In this document: one piece after another, positions 1-7,565 of the stretch | How positions within the stretch are numbered: the stretch's first letter is position 1 | How the letters are laid out: each line of letters opens with the position of its first letter | DNA from: Streptomyces carminius | Lineage (GTDB): Bacteria > Actinomycetota > Actinomycetes > Streptomycetales > Streptomycetaceae | DNA length: 64,000 bases | Assembly (NCBI RefSeq): GCF_002794255.1 | Contig: NZ_PGGW01000057.1 | Coordinates: forward strand, 126,656-190,655 | Direction: 5' to 3' | The notes under the pieces: generated by a model | What the model saw: the letters and a program-made list of their open reading frames with translations, nothing else | What the model was told of the DNA's origin: nothing | The model's database searches: none | Translations under genes and position numbers: made by a program

Positions 1-515
1 CCCGGTCCATCTGGGACCTGCCGGAGAAGTCGCGGCCGGTGCCCGTGGTGGTGATCGTCGACGAACTGGCGGAGCTGTATCTGACCAGCGGTTCGAAGGA
101 GGACCGGGCGGAGGCCGAGCAGTGTTCCAGCTACCTGCTGCGGCTGGCACAGCTCGGCGCGGCCCTGGGGGTACACCTGGTGGTCGCCGGACAGCGGGTC
201 GGCTCCGACCTCGGACCGGGCGTGACCGCGCTGCGGGCTCAGCTCACCGGACGGATCTGCCATCGGGTCAACGATCCCGGCACGGCGGAGATGACCCTTG
301 GTGATCTCCACAAAGACGCCGTGATCGTCGCGCAGACCATCGGCATGGGTCACAAGGGCGTCGCGGTCACCACCGATGACGCCGACGGCTGGGTGAGGGG
401 CCGCTCCTGGCTGACCACTCCGGAAGAGGCGCGGCACATCGCCTCGGAGCACGCGGGCATCGCTCCGCGCCTGCCGTTCCTGACCGCTGCCCTGGGCGGG
501 GGTGAGCAGGAGTGA
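1..515 (+). CDS. TraB/FtsK-SpoIIIE-type DNA translocase, 3' end only
   Basis: The frame is open from base 3, so the gene begins outside the window and only about 170 C-terminal residues are seen. The stretch VPVVVIVDELAELY is a Walker-B strand followed by the acidic DE pair. Further on, LVVAGQRVGSDLGPGVTALRAQL and the conserved GRICHRVND region are typical of the FtsK/SpoIIIE motor used by mycelial Streptomyces elements to move double-stranded DNA between hyphae. It would act as a hexameric pump at the hyphal membrane. Its stop overlaps the next start (GTGA), so the two are probably translationally coupled. The neighbouring RepSA-type and integrase genes identify it as the transfer gene of an integrative element rather than the cell-division FtsK, which is inference from context. 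Confidence 0.85.
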   Translation, partial: RSIWDLPEKSRPVPVVVIVDELAELYLTSGSKEDRAEAEQCSSYLLRLAQLGAALGVHLVVAGQRVGSDLGPGVTALRAQLTGRICHRVNDPGTAEMTLGDLHKDAVIVAQTIGMGHKGVAVTTDDADGWVRGRSWLTTPEEARHIASEHAGIAPRLPFLTAALGGGEQE

Positions 516-703
516 CCGGCTCCCCCATCCCGCTGGTGGTGGTCCTCGGGCTCATCACCGTGCTCCTGGTCCGCTCGCGCGATGTCCGGGCCTGGGAAGC
601 GGTCGTGGTCGCCCTGTTCGGCTTCTACCTGGCCCTCACCCCGGTCCGGTGGACCGTCCTGGCCGTCGTGGACTGGCTGTCCGGCGGCTTCCTCCACACC
701 TGA
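512..703 (+). CDS. Small two-helix membrane protein of the integrative element (Spd-like)
   Basis: A 63-residue hydrophobic protein that starts at a GTG overlapping the stop of the upstream transfer ATPase by 4 nt. Two membrane-spanning stretches are visible: residues 5-20 (IPLVVVLGLITVLLV) and about 29-56 (AVVVALFGFYLALTPVRW onward). Position, size and coupling match the spread (Spd) proteins of pSAM2-like elements, which assist intramycelial plasmid spreading. No catalytic motif is visible. The Spd assignment rests on size, hydrophobicity and gene order, not on a recognised signature. Confidence 0.6.
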   Translation: MTGSPIPLVVVLGLITVLLVRSRDVRAWEAVVVALFGFYLALTPVRWTVLAVVDWLSGGFLHT

Positions 704-722
704 GACGAGAAAAGAGCCGCTG

Positions 723-836
723 ATGCCGATGCGCCGTGTGCGCTGCCCCGTCTGCAAGGGCGAGGGGTCCCGGAAGACCTGGACCGGCCGCCGCCACCGC
801 TGCCGCGTCTGCCGGGGCGCCGGAACCATCCGCTGA
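723..836 (+). CDS. Tiny zinc-finger-like protein with paired CxxCxGxG motifs
   Basis: A 37-residue, strongly basic ORF beginning MPMRRVRC, 19 nt after the small membrane protein, with an AAAGAG ribosome-binding sequence before the ATG. It contains CPVCKGEG at residues 8-15 and CRVCRGAG at 27-34, the two halves of a DnaJ-type zinc centre. One folded zinc site is therefore likely. Similar mini-zinc proteins occur between spd and rep genes of Streptomyces elements; their function is unknown. It is too short for most gene callers, but the spacing and the four cysteines support it being real. Confidence 0.6.
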   Translation: MPMRRVRCPVCKGEGSRKTWTGRRHRCRVCRGAGTIR

Positions 837-876
837 CCCGCCCGTCACCACACCGATCCGTCAGGGAGTGACCGCC

Positions 877-963
877 ATGGACGCGAGCCACCCAGCCTCA
901 TCCATCCGTGCCGCTGCGGCGGCCCACCCCGGGAGGTCCCCACCATCACCGCCGAGTCCATGA
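877..963 (+). CDS. Possible 28-residue leader peptide coupled to the replication gene
   Basis: An ATG preceded by AGGGAG opens a 28-codon frame (MDASHPASSIRAAAAAH...) whose TGA overlaps the RepSA-like ATG as ATGA. No family is recognisable and the composition is low-complexity Ala/Ser/Pro. The perfect stop-start overlap suggests a translated leader that couples ribosomes into the initiator gene, or a remnant of a longer gene. The peptide itself may have no function. Confidence 0.3.
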   Translation: MDASHPASSIRAAAAAHPGRSPPSPPSP

Positions 964-2402
964 CCTCGGCCGACAGGCGCGCCGTGCTCGACCGCGCGGC
1001 GCGCCTGCGCCATCTCTCCGACGCCGAACGCGACATCATCCGCCTCGCCTCCGACCCGCTGTTCCCCCGCTGGCTGGAACAGATCACCGCCACCGGCGGC
1101 TGTGCACACCCGGTGCATCTGGCGGGCTCCACCACCACCTACGACGCGCTCACCGGTGAAGTCCTGCACCACTACGACACAGCGAACGAGCCGGGCGAGC
1201 GGCTGTCGGTCCGCTGCCGCAACCGCCGCGCCACCGTCTGCGCCCCCTGCTCCCGGCTCCACGCCGGGGACACCTTCCACCTGGTGCGCGCCGGACTGGT
1301 CGGCGGCAAGAACGTCCCCGACGACGTACGGGACCGGCCGCGGTTGTTCCTGACCCTGACCGCCCCCGGCTTCGGCCCGGTCCACCGCGCGGCCGACAGC
1401 TCCCCGTGCCGCCCTCGGCGGAACGCTGGCGAGTGCGAGCACGGGCGCCCGGTCGGCTGCCCGGCCGTGCACGACGTGACCGATCCGCTCGTCGGCCAAC
1501 CGATCTGCCCCGGCTGCTACGACTACTGCGGCCACGTGCTGTGGCACGCCTACGCCGGGCGGCTGTGGAAGGCGTTCACCGACAACCTCTACAACCACCT
1601 GGCCGCGCGTACCGGACGCACCCGGACCGGGCTGCGCCGGACGGTGCGCCTCTCCTACGCCAAGGTCGCCGAGTACCAGAAGCGCGCGGCCGTCCACATC
1701 CATGCCGTGCTGCGCCTCGACGGCGCGGACGGCCCGGCCACTGCGCCCCCGACCTGGCTCGACACCGACACCCTCACCCGTGCCGTGCGCACCGCTGCGG
1801 CGGCCGTCCACCTGGCCACGGTCCACAGTGCCGCACTCGGTGAGTACGCCCTGCGCTGGGGTGCTCAGCTCGATGTCCGGCCGCTGCGCGCCTTCGACGG
1901 CCCGGACGGGCTGACCGACGATGCGGTAGCGGCATACGTGGCCAAGTACGTCACCAAAGGCGCGGCCGACACCGCCGCCGGCCTCGACCACCGGCTGACC
2001 GGCCCCGATGACCTGCGCACCGCCCCGGTCTCCCCGCATATACGCACCCTCATGACGACCTGCTGGCGCCTGGGCGGCCTGCCCGAACTGGCACCGCTGC
2101 GGCTGCGCGCCTGGGCTCACACCCTCGGCTACCGGGGCCACGTCCTCACCAAGTCCCGCGCCTACTCCACCACCTACGCGGCCCTGCGCGCCGAACGCGC
2201 CGAGTACGAGCGGACCGCACAGAGCCCGGAGCTGTCCCCCGGACCGGAGACGGTCACCGATGCCCACTGGCGCTACGTCGGCTCCGGCCACTCCCCCGGC
2301 GCCGCGCTCATCGCCGCGGGCGTCGCCGAAGACCTGGCAGCCAACCGGGAGGCGGCTCGGGAAGCTCTCCGTTCCGGTCTCGGGGGCGCTCTTGGCGCCT
2401 GA
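960..2402 (+). CDS. RepSA-type rolling-circle replication initiator
   Basis: A 480-residue protein that opens with the family's characteristic region (residues 25-55, ending in a TGGCAHPVHL motif). Cysteines at about 86, 94 and 97 (CRNRRATVCAPC) and a second cluster near 168-190 suggest zinc ligands. The HUH-type metal motif AAVHIHAVL is near residues 243-251, and YVAKYVTK near 326-333 supplies the candidate nicking tyrosines. The protein should nick the element's double-stranded origin and start rolling-circle replication after excision. The ATG at 960 overlaps the stop of a 28-codon leader. Length fits pSAM2-type RepSA proteins. The gene is intact. Confidence 0.9.
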   Translation: MTSADRRAVLDRAARLRHLSDAERDIIRLASDPLFPRWLEQITATGGCAHPVHLAGSTTTYDALTGEVLHHYDTANEPGERLSVRCRNRRATVCAPCSRLHAGDTFHLVRAGLVGGKNVPDDVRDRPRLFLTLTAPGFGPVHRAADSSPCRPRRNAGECEHGRPVGCPAVHDVTDPLVGQPICPGCYDYCGHVLWHAYAGRLWKAFTDNLYNHLAARTGRTRTGLRRTVRLSYAKVAEYQKRAAVHIHAVLRLDGADGPATAPPTWLDTDTLTRAVRTAAAAVHLATVHSAALGEYALRWGAQLDVRPLRAFDGPDGLTDDAVAAYVAKYVTKGAADTAAGLDHRLTGPDDLRTAPVSPHIRTLMTTCWRLGGLPELAPLRLRAWAHTLGYRGHVLTKSRAYSTTYAALRAERAEYERTAQSPELSPGPETVTDAHWRYVGSGHSPGAALIAAGVAEDLAANREAAREALRSGLGGALGA

Positions 2403-2562
2403 GGAACTGAGAAGGCGGGTGGCCGCGTCCCGCGCGCGGCAGGGGCTTCCGCCGATCATCGAGGACCTGGCGGTGATAGAGCGCGTGGTGCGGGTCCTCG
2501 CCCTGGTCGAGCCCGGGACCCGCACCGCGTGCCGCCGCGCTACGCGATCCAGTCGAAGATGA
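2392..2562 (+). CDS. Small helical protein overlapping the 3' end of the replication gene
   Basis: A TTG at 2392 opens a 56-codon frame reading APEELRRRVAASRARQGLPP, followed by IIEDLAVIERVVRVLALV. This resembles a small conserved Streptomyces protein found beside rep or recombinase genes (a helical segment with RQGLPP then ED.AV..RV). It overlaps the RepSA-like gene by 11 nt, and its tail overlaps the antisense 3' end of the integrase by 23 nt. The last 15 or so residues are arginine-rich and probably run into non-homologous sequence. There is no clear ribosome-binding site, so translation would depend on coupling. Function unknown. Confidence 0.5.
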   Translation: MAPEELRRRVAASRARQGLPPIIEDLAVIERVVRVLALVEPGTRTACRRATRSSRR

Positions 2563-3985
2563 ACCGATCGGGGTCCCATCGCTTGCGCGGGTTGGCGGGG
2601 GCCACCTCTATGGCTCGCACGGTGGCCGTGACGATGGCGCGGCGCTGGGAGTGGTTCATCTTCTCCCAGCGTTCCCGCATGTCCTCGTAGCTGCCCACGA
2701 AGGCCAGCAGGACGGCCGTCCTCGATGTCTTCGACAGCTTCGCCCGGTTGCGCTCCAACCGCTCCTCGACCGGCTGGCGGGCGATCATCCATTCCTTGCG
2801 GCTGATCTTGCGGTTGCCGAAGTCCCGGGCAAGCTCCTCCAACTCCTCCTCGTCGGCCCGGATCTCCTCGTAGAGGCCACTGTCCTCGTCGTCCGGGCGC
2901 TGGAGCCGCTTCCGGAGCGTGGGCGAGTCCAGCGCGGTCAGGATCATGTCGCGTACATGCTCGTCCGTCTTCTCGGCGTTGGTCGCCGTTCCGGCGCACG
3001 CGTCGGTGCCGGGGGTGTTGGGGCAGACGTAGCGCGGTACGCCTGCGCGGGGCCTGCCGACCATGCCGTATCCGCACGGCGTGCCGTCCGCCTTCGGCTT
3101 CGCGCACCGCAGGATGCCGGAGAGCAGGTAGCTCCGCCTGGTGGTGCCCTCCACCCTGCGGCGCCGCTCGGGGTCGGACAGCAGTGCGCGCAGCCGGTCG
3201 GAGTCCTCATGGCTGAGGATCCCGGGCCATATGGCGTCGGCCACTATCTCACCGAGCAGGGGGCGGGTCTTCTCCCAGGAACTGCGCGGGGTATGCTCGC
3301 GCCGTCCGCTGATCCGCGCGGACGCCAGCATGCGGCGCAGTGCACTGGGCTTCCACGGGATGCCCGCCACGGTGGTGATACCGCGCTTCTGCCAGTCGCG
3401 GCAGATGCTCGCCAGACTCTCGCCTGCCAGTACGCGGCGGGCACCCTCGCGGATGACCTCGGCCTCGTCCTCGCGCACGGTGACCCGGTCGTCCTCGTAC
3501 CCGAAGGGGCGCTTCCCGCCTCCGGCGACCTTTCCCGCCTCGGCGGCCTGGCGGCGCTGGCGCTGCTGACGCTCGGCCTTGTGCTCCGCCTCGTGGCGGG
3601 CGGCGGCACCGAGCATGCGCGCGATCATGCGGCCGGTCGGCGTCGCGAGATCGATCTCCCCACTGACCGTGGCCAGCTCAAGGCCGTACCGGTCCGCGAG
3701 ATCGATCACGTCTTCCAGCTCGCGCGGGGAGCGTGTCAGCCGGTCCACGTGCCAGCACACGACGGCGTCCACGGTCCCGTTCCGCACGTCTTCCATGAGT
3801 TCCTGCCACGCCGGGCGCGGCGCTCCGGAGTAGGCGCTGACATCATTGTCGGTATGGACGGCTACGACATCCCAGCCCTTGCGGGCGCTCAGAGCCCGGC
3901 AGTCCTCTTCCTGGCGGGCGACTCCGAGACCCGCACCGCCCCTGTCCTGGCTGATCCGGCAGTAGATCGCTGCTCGTCGCGTCAT
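2540..3985 (-). CDS. Large serine recombinase (site-specific integrase)
   Basis: A 481-residue integrase. The N-terminal resolvase fold (about 1-150) carries the nucleophile Ser12 in IYCRISQDR and the motif DAVVCWHVDRLTRSPRELED. The 'recombinase' region (about 160-270) includes GKRPFGYEDD. A zinc-ribbon follows (CAKPKADGTPCGYG and YVCPNTPGTDAC, about 290-335), with a helical coiled-coil region near 360-430 that in this family controls directionality. It should integrate and excise the neighbouring element between short att sites, which normally lie next to the gene, most likely in 3986-4160. It is convergent with the replication gene, unlike the rep-xis-int order of pSAM2. No excisionase-like gene is seen in the window. 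The gene appears intact. Confidence 0.92.
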   Translation of the reverse strand: MTRRAAIYCRISQDRGGAGLGVARQEEDCRALSARKGWDVVAVHTDNDVSAYSGAPRPAWQELMEDVRNGTVDAVVCWHVDRLTRSPRELEDVIDLADRYGLELATVSGEIDLATPTGRMIARMLGAAARHEAEHKAERQQRQRRQAAEAGKVAGGGKRPFGYEDDRVTVREDEAEVIREGARRVLAGESLASICRDWQKRGITTVAGIPWKPSALRRMLASARISGRREHTPRSSWEKTRPLLGEIVADAIWPGILSHEDSDRLRALLSDPERRRRVEGTTRRSYLLSGILRCAKPKADGTPCGYGMVGRPRAGVPRYVCPNTPGTDACAGTATNAEKTDEHVRDMILTALDSPTLRKRLQRPDDEDSGLYEEIRADEEELEELARDFGNRKISRKEWMIARQPVEERLERNRAKLSKTSRTAVLLAFVGSYEDMRERWEKMNHSQRRAIVTATVRAIEVAPANPRKRWDPDRFIFDWIA

Positions 3986-4064
3986 GGGTCACATAGGTAC
4001 ACGCTCGTAGGAACCGGTGTCGCCTGTCCGGTGGGCGTGGCCAAGGCCGAGGGCTGACCGGCCC

Positions 4065-4109
4065 GGGCCGCCCGTCGTCGTCACTCGTTCGGACGACTGC
4101 GGGCGGCCC
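4065..4109. terminator. GC-rich hairpin beyond the integrase start
   Basis: GGGCCGCCCG at 4065-4074 pairs with CGGGCGGCCC at 4100-4109, and GTCGTC (4077-4082) pairs with GACGAC (4092-4097). There is a 2-nt internal mismatch and a 9-nt loop. It lies 80 bp upstream of the integrase and 52 bp upstream of the DUF6247 gene. It may be a terminator or part of the element's attachment region. Confidence 0.5.
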
Positions 4110-4160
4110 CCGCCGGATACGCTGCCCGCAGCGAGCAGAATCCCGCCCAGGGGAGACGCC

Positions 4161-4517
4161 ATGACCACCTCCGCCACAGGCCGACCGCTCATCCCCCAGC
4201 CGCCCGCCACCGTGACCGCGCTGCGGCAGGCCGTCGCCCAGATCGCACCGGCGGCCCTCCCGGCCTTCACCCGGGAACTGGACCAGGCCGCCGACCAGGC
4301 CCGACAGGGCTCCGACCTCGCGCCGCTGCGGCGCTTCGTCGCCCAGTGGGCGGTCCAGGTGCACATCCAGCGGCATCCCCACCCGGCAGAGCGGCTGCGG
4401 CAACTGGAGGACCTCGCCGCCACCGGCGACGCCGACCGGGCCCGCAAGGCGGCCTCCGAGATCGGCCGCATCCTGGACGACGCGCACGCCGCGCTCGCCA
4501 CCCCGCCCCAGCGGTGA
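4161..4517 (+). CDS. DUF6247 family protein
   Basis: A 118-residue protein whose ATG at 4161 follows a clear AGGGGAG ribosome-binding site; an upstream in-frame extension would be proline/arginine-rich and is rejected. The core (ATVTALRQAVAQIAPAALP, then FTRELDQAADQARQ and LRRFVAQWAVQVHIQR) matches the helical DUF6247 family, common in Streptomyces next to small toxin-like genes. No catalytic residues are known. Its stop overlaps the start of the following, broken, toxin-like gene (GTGA), so the pair looks like an antitoxin-toxin operon whose toxin has been lost. That role is inference. Confidence 0.6.
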   Translation: MTTSATGRPLIPQPPATVTALRQAVAQIAPAALPAFTRELDQAADQARQGSDLAPLRRFVAQWAVQVHIQRHPHPAERLRQLEDLAATGDADRARKAASEIGRILDDAHAALATPPQR

Positions 4518-4784
4518 GTGACACCTGGCGCTGGGAGTACGACCCGGACAGCGCGCACGTCACCGGCGGAGTACCAGCCGAGATCACCGCCGAAGTGGAA
4601 CGCCTCGCCACCCAGCTCACCGAACTGGCCGGCATGGGCGTCGACATCGGAGACCTGGGCAACGGACCGCGCACCGGCGGACTGCGGTATGGACGCGGCA
4701 GGCGGCTGGTTCTACTTCCTGGCCTCCCCCAGGGACCGCCTGATCGTCGTCGTGAGGATCGTCCCGCCCTTCGACCAGTTGTGA
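4514..4784 (+). pseudogene. Frameshifted RelE/ParE-like small toxin gene
   Basis: A GTG at 4514 overlaps the DUF6247 stop and reads MSDTWRWEYDPDSAHVTG, then EITAEVERLATQLTELAG, a typical start for a 90-residue RelE-type protein. Near 4690 the sense continues only in the +1 frame, as MDAAGGWFYFLASPRDRLI followed by VVVRIVPPF and a stop at 4784. The second segment is the usual C-terminal beta-strand pair of such toxins. One inserted base (or two lost) between them breaks the gene. A sequencing error is possible, but the neighbourhood is full of decayed genes. The toxin identity is inferred from size, fold-like pattern and partner. Confidence 0.5.
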
Positions 4785-5005
4785 ACGGGAGTGTGCAGGC
4801 GACTCCAGCGACCAGCAGTACCTCGACCGCGGCAAGGACGGCTGCTTCGGCATCGGCGCCGCCTTCCCCGTCTGCGCGGCCGAGGGCAGAGAGCCGACAT
4901 CGTCGCCCAGTGGGCTTTGGAACCTACGCCCGGAGAGTGCGTGACGAGCAGTTGCCGCTTGCCCGGCGGCACACGGCACTGAGGTGCGCCGTCGTGTACT
5001 ACTGA
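4785..5005 (+). pseudogene. Protein-like remnant without a continuous frame
   Basis: In one frame, 4801-4887 reads SSDQQYLDRGKDGCFGIG then AAFPVCAAEG, which looks like genuine protein. The sense then moves to another frame (ADIVAQWALEPTPGECVTSS). No start codon with a ribosome-binding site and no single open frame join these pieces. I read it as a decayed gene of unknown family, continuous with the broken 5' end of the next frame. Confidence 0.3.
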
Positions 5006-5086
5006 CCGCTCGGCTTCAACGCGACCTGGGCGTACCTGGCCGCGACAGCATGTCCTTCACCCGACCTCCGCAGAGATCCGGCCGCC

Positions 5087-5581
5087 TTGCTGCGCGTGCT
5101 GGACATGTTGGAGGCAAGCCGCGCGGCCCGACTCGACGAGTTGGACGTCTTCGCCGCCCACCGGCGCGCGGAGAGAGCGGTCGGCCGACGAGTCCCGCGA
5201 GCCGCCGAGACGGCACATCTGCTCGGACCTCGCTGGCCCGGCAGGAGGGCCCCCTCCCGGCTGGGACTCGTCGCCGCCGTGGCGAACCGTCACTCCGCCT
5301 TCCAACGGTTTCCCCACCCGGACGGCACTGCCTGCCGCGACGGCCAGGCCCGACAGCTCGCCGGCCTGCGTGCCCGCCTCGACGACTGCGCCCTTTCCTA
5401 CCTCACAGCCCTCGGCCGTCCGGACGGCTCGGTGCGGGACGCACTGGCCGATACGGTCGACGGCATCAGCCGCCTTGTGCGCCCGGGCTACACGCCTCTG
5501 AACATGTACCCGCTCACGTGGCTGCGCTTCGCGAACCTCCTCGCGTACGCCGTGGATGCCGCCTTGAGCACTGAACCCTGA
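5087..5581 (+). CDS. Hypothetical protein, probably 5'-truncated
   Basis: A 164-residue frame from TTG 5087. The same frame is open and protein-like back to a TGA at 5003 (LGFNATWAYLAATACPSPDL), so the original start was probably upstream and has been cut off by a stop or frameshift. The C-terminal half (RLDDCALSYLTALGRPDGSV, then ISRLVRPGYTPLNMYPLTWL and FANLLAYAVDAAL) is helical with conserved-looking aromatic residues. I recognise no family. No good ribosome-binding site precedes TTG 5087. It sits among other remnants beside the integrative element. Confidence 0.4.
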   Translation: MLRVLDMLEASRAARLDELDVFAAHRRAERAVGRRVPRAAETAHLLGPRWPGRRAPSRLGLVAAVANRHSAFQRFPHPDGTACRDGQARQLAGLRARLDDCALSYLTALGRPDGSVRDALADTVDGISRLVRPGYTPLNMYPLTWLRFANLLAYAVDAALSTEP

Positions 5582-5708
5582 CGACGGCAGCACCTCGATC
5601 GCCGGACACACCCGACCGGCACCGGCCCGTCGAGACCTGAGAACGCCGGTACTGCCGCAGCCGAAAATCAATGGCCTGCCGGAATCGGCCGACACCACCC
5701 TGTACGGC

Positions 5709-6302
5709 ATGGAAGAACCGCAGCGCGGGATCCGCGCGCTCCACACGGCATCCACGATCACCGTCTACCAGGCGTACCCCCCGGAGATCGGTGAGCCCGC
5801 GGTTCGCCAGGGCCGTTTTCCCGCCGCGTGGAAGCGGGACCGGATGACGTGGATAAAGCCCTCGTTCCTGTGGATGATGCACCGCTCCGGCTGGGGCACG
5901 AAGACGGGGCAGGAGACGATCCTTGCCGTCGAGATCACCCGCGCCGGCTTCGAGTGGGCACTGCGTCACGCGTGCCTGTCGGATTACGCACCCGGGCTGC
6001 ACACCGACCGCAGCACCTGGCGGCACCGGTTGAAACGTGCACCGACCCGCGTCCAGTGGGACCCCGAGCGGGATCTGCACCTCCGACCCCTGCCCTACCG
6101 CTCGCTGCAACTCGGGCTCTCAGGTGAGGCCGTGCAGCGGTACGCGGACGAGTGGACGGTGTCCATCAGCGATGTGACTCCACTCGCCCGGGAGATCCCC
6201 ACACTCCTCAGCGGCGGCGACCCGGCTTCCGCGGCTCAGTTGCTGCCCGAGGAGCGGGCATACCCCGTCAGTGACGAACTGACAACCCACCTGTGTCCGT
6301 GA
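5709..6302 (+). CDS. DUF4291 family protein
   Basis: A 197-residue protein matching the DUF4291 family across its length: IRALHTASTITVYQAYPPEI near the start, then RDRMTWIKPSFLWMMHRSGW and GTKTGQETILAVEITRAGFEW, the family's most conserved stretch. The biochemical role of DUF4291 is unknown. The conserved Arg, Trp, Lys and His residues of RMTWIKPSFLWMMHRSGWG would be expected at an active or binding site. The ATG at 5709 gives the usual family N-terminus. It stands alone between remnants and is followed 47 bp later by a short hairpin. Confidence 0.85.
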   Translation: MEEPQRGIRALHTASTITVYQAYPPEIGEPAVRQGRFPAAWKRDRMTWIKPSFLWMMHRSGWGTKTGQETILAVEITRAGFEWALRHACLSDYAPGLHTDRSTWRHRLKRAPTRVQWDPERDLHLRPLPYRSLQLGLSGEAVQRYADEWTVSISDVTPLAREIPTLLSGGDPASAAQLLPEERAYPVSDELTTHLCP

Positions 6303-6348
6303 CCGGGCACGGGTGGGTACCGCCCAGTGGATGTGGCAGCGCCGCGCT

Positions 6349-6370
6349 GCTTCCCGGAGTACCGGGAAGC
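6349..6370. terminator. Short perfect hairpin after the DUF4291 gene
   Basis: GCTTCCCGG, loop AGTA, CCGGGAAGC gives a perfect 9-bp stem. It has no T-run, as is normal in Streptomyces. It probably ends transcription of the DUF4291 gene. Confidence 0.5.
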
Positions 6371-6493
6371 GACCATCGGCCGTCCGCCGGTGCGGGCAAC
6401 CCTCCCCGGGGGCACCGCGGTCTTACCAGGTGCGTGCTCAGGGCGTCGGCCCTCGTCGGACCGCGCCCGTGGGCCGACTGAAAGGAGTAGCCC

Positions 6494-6751
6494 GTGGAGA
6501 TCGATCCCGGCCTCTGCCTGGACGTCCCGGAGGAATTCGACGACTCGGACGCCGAGACCCGGGTGCACCCCGTCGCCCGGAAGCTGTTCCACGCCACCAC
6601 CGCCGCGGACGTCTTCAGGAAGGCCGCCGAGTGGGTGGCGGAACAGAAGGTCTTCCCCGTCGACGTCTCCTGGGACTTCCTGCACGACGAGGACGAACCG
6701 TACTGGTTGAGCCTCTACTTCGTTTTCGAGCAGGACTCCGACGATTCCTGA
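6494..6751 (+). CDS. Hypothetical small acidic protein
   Basis: An 85-residue, strongly acidic protein (MEIDPGLCLDVPEEFDDSD at the start, EQDSDDS at the end). The GTG start at 6494 has GAAAGGAG about 8 nt upstream. The middle (ARKLFHATTAADVFRKAAEW, VSWDFLHDEDEPYWLSLYFVF) suggests a compact alpha/beta fold. No family is recognised. Acidic single-domain proteins of this size in accessory regions are sometimes immunity or anti-restriction proteins, but nothing here proves it. It appears monocistronic. Confidence 0.55.
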   Translation: MEIDPGLCLDVPEEFDDSDAETRVHPVARKLFHATTAADVFRKAAEWVAEQKVFPVDVSWDFLHDEDEPYWLSLYFVFEQDSDDS

Positions 6752-6905
6752 CCGCCGCGGACGGCAGGACGGGCCGTACCCGGGCCGGCGCCCGGAGCGA
6801 GAAGGCCCCGTCGGGCCGGTCGGCCGGTGGAGGCGGAGACCAAGTGGGGTCAGGAGATCCGGGATCTCCCGGTGGGGATCGCGCGTCCCTCCTGTGGTTC
6901 CTGCT

Positions 6906-7364
6906 TCACCCGCGGACGTGCCGGCTGGTATCGCCCACCAGGTCCGGTACCACCTCGAGCGTCTTCCACCACCACCGTCCGTCCACGCGCTCGAAGGTCC
7001 CGTTGAAGCGCGCGTAGATGATCGGCTGGAGTGGGAAGTCCGCGAGTGCCTGCCATATGCCGGCACAGCTTGCGAAGGAAGCCCTTCCTGAGTCCTCGTC
7101 GACGTCGATCACGACGTTCGTGAGCTGGTGCCTGGTGTGTGTCCGCCCGTCGTACAGGATCACGTGGTCGTCGAGCCAGCGGCGCACCGGTTCCGGCCCG
7201 GGCCCGTCCGCGAAAGGCCACATCCCGTGCTTCCAGAGCCTCGCGACTCCGTCGAAATCGGCAGCGTCGATGGCCTCGCAGTACGCACAGAGGGTGCGCC
7301 ATATCTCCTTCTCCGAGTCGTAGGAGGGCTTCCCGAGCGCTTGCGGGATCTCGATCGGACTCAT
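6906..7364 (-). CDS. NTF2/SnoaL-like protein
   Basis: A 152-residue protein with the cone-shaped alpha+beta barrel pattern of the NTF2-like superfamily: an N-terminal helix (EIWRTLCAYCEAIDAADFDG), the next helix ending in VARLWKHGMWPFADG, and C-terminal strands ending in FERVDGRWWWKTLEVVPDL. Members bind hydrophobic ligands or act as cyclases, hydratases or isomerases; the substrate cannot be inferred here. The ATG at 7364 is preceded by GGAGGAGG. It is monocistronic, and the next minus-strand sequence upstream is a regulator stump. Confidence 0.75.
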   Translation of the reverse strand: MSPIEIPQALGKPSYDSEKEIWRTLCAYCEAIDAADFDGVARLWKHGMWPFADGPGPEPVRRWLDDHVILYDGRTHTRHQLTNVVIDVDEDSGRASFASCAGIWQALADFPLQPIIYARFNGTFERVDGRWWWKTLEVVPDLVGDTSRHVRG

Positions 7365-7565
7365 CGTCCTCCTCCGTCCTCGAACCTGGTCTCGGGTACT
7401 CGCCGGGGAGTTGTCGCAAGGTTCTTCGTGGTCGAGGTTAACGCCGGCCTGCGGGCGACGCGGGGTCTCGATGACTGGAGCAAGCCGCCATGGTGACGGA
7501 AGGTGGAACGGCCGTCCGCTTTCGGTCCGGCCACCGGCATGGGCCGTACGGTGATCCCGAACGGC

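Noticed and set aside
3986..4160. tRNA gene as integration target of the element
   Set aside because: No cloverleaf, CCA-end or TPsiC-like GGTTCGAATCC sequence is present here or elsewhere in the window.
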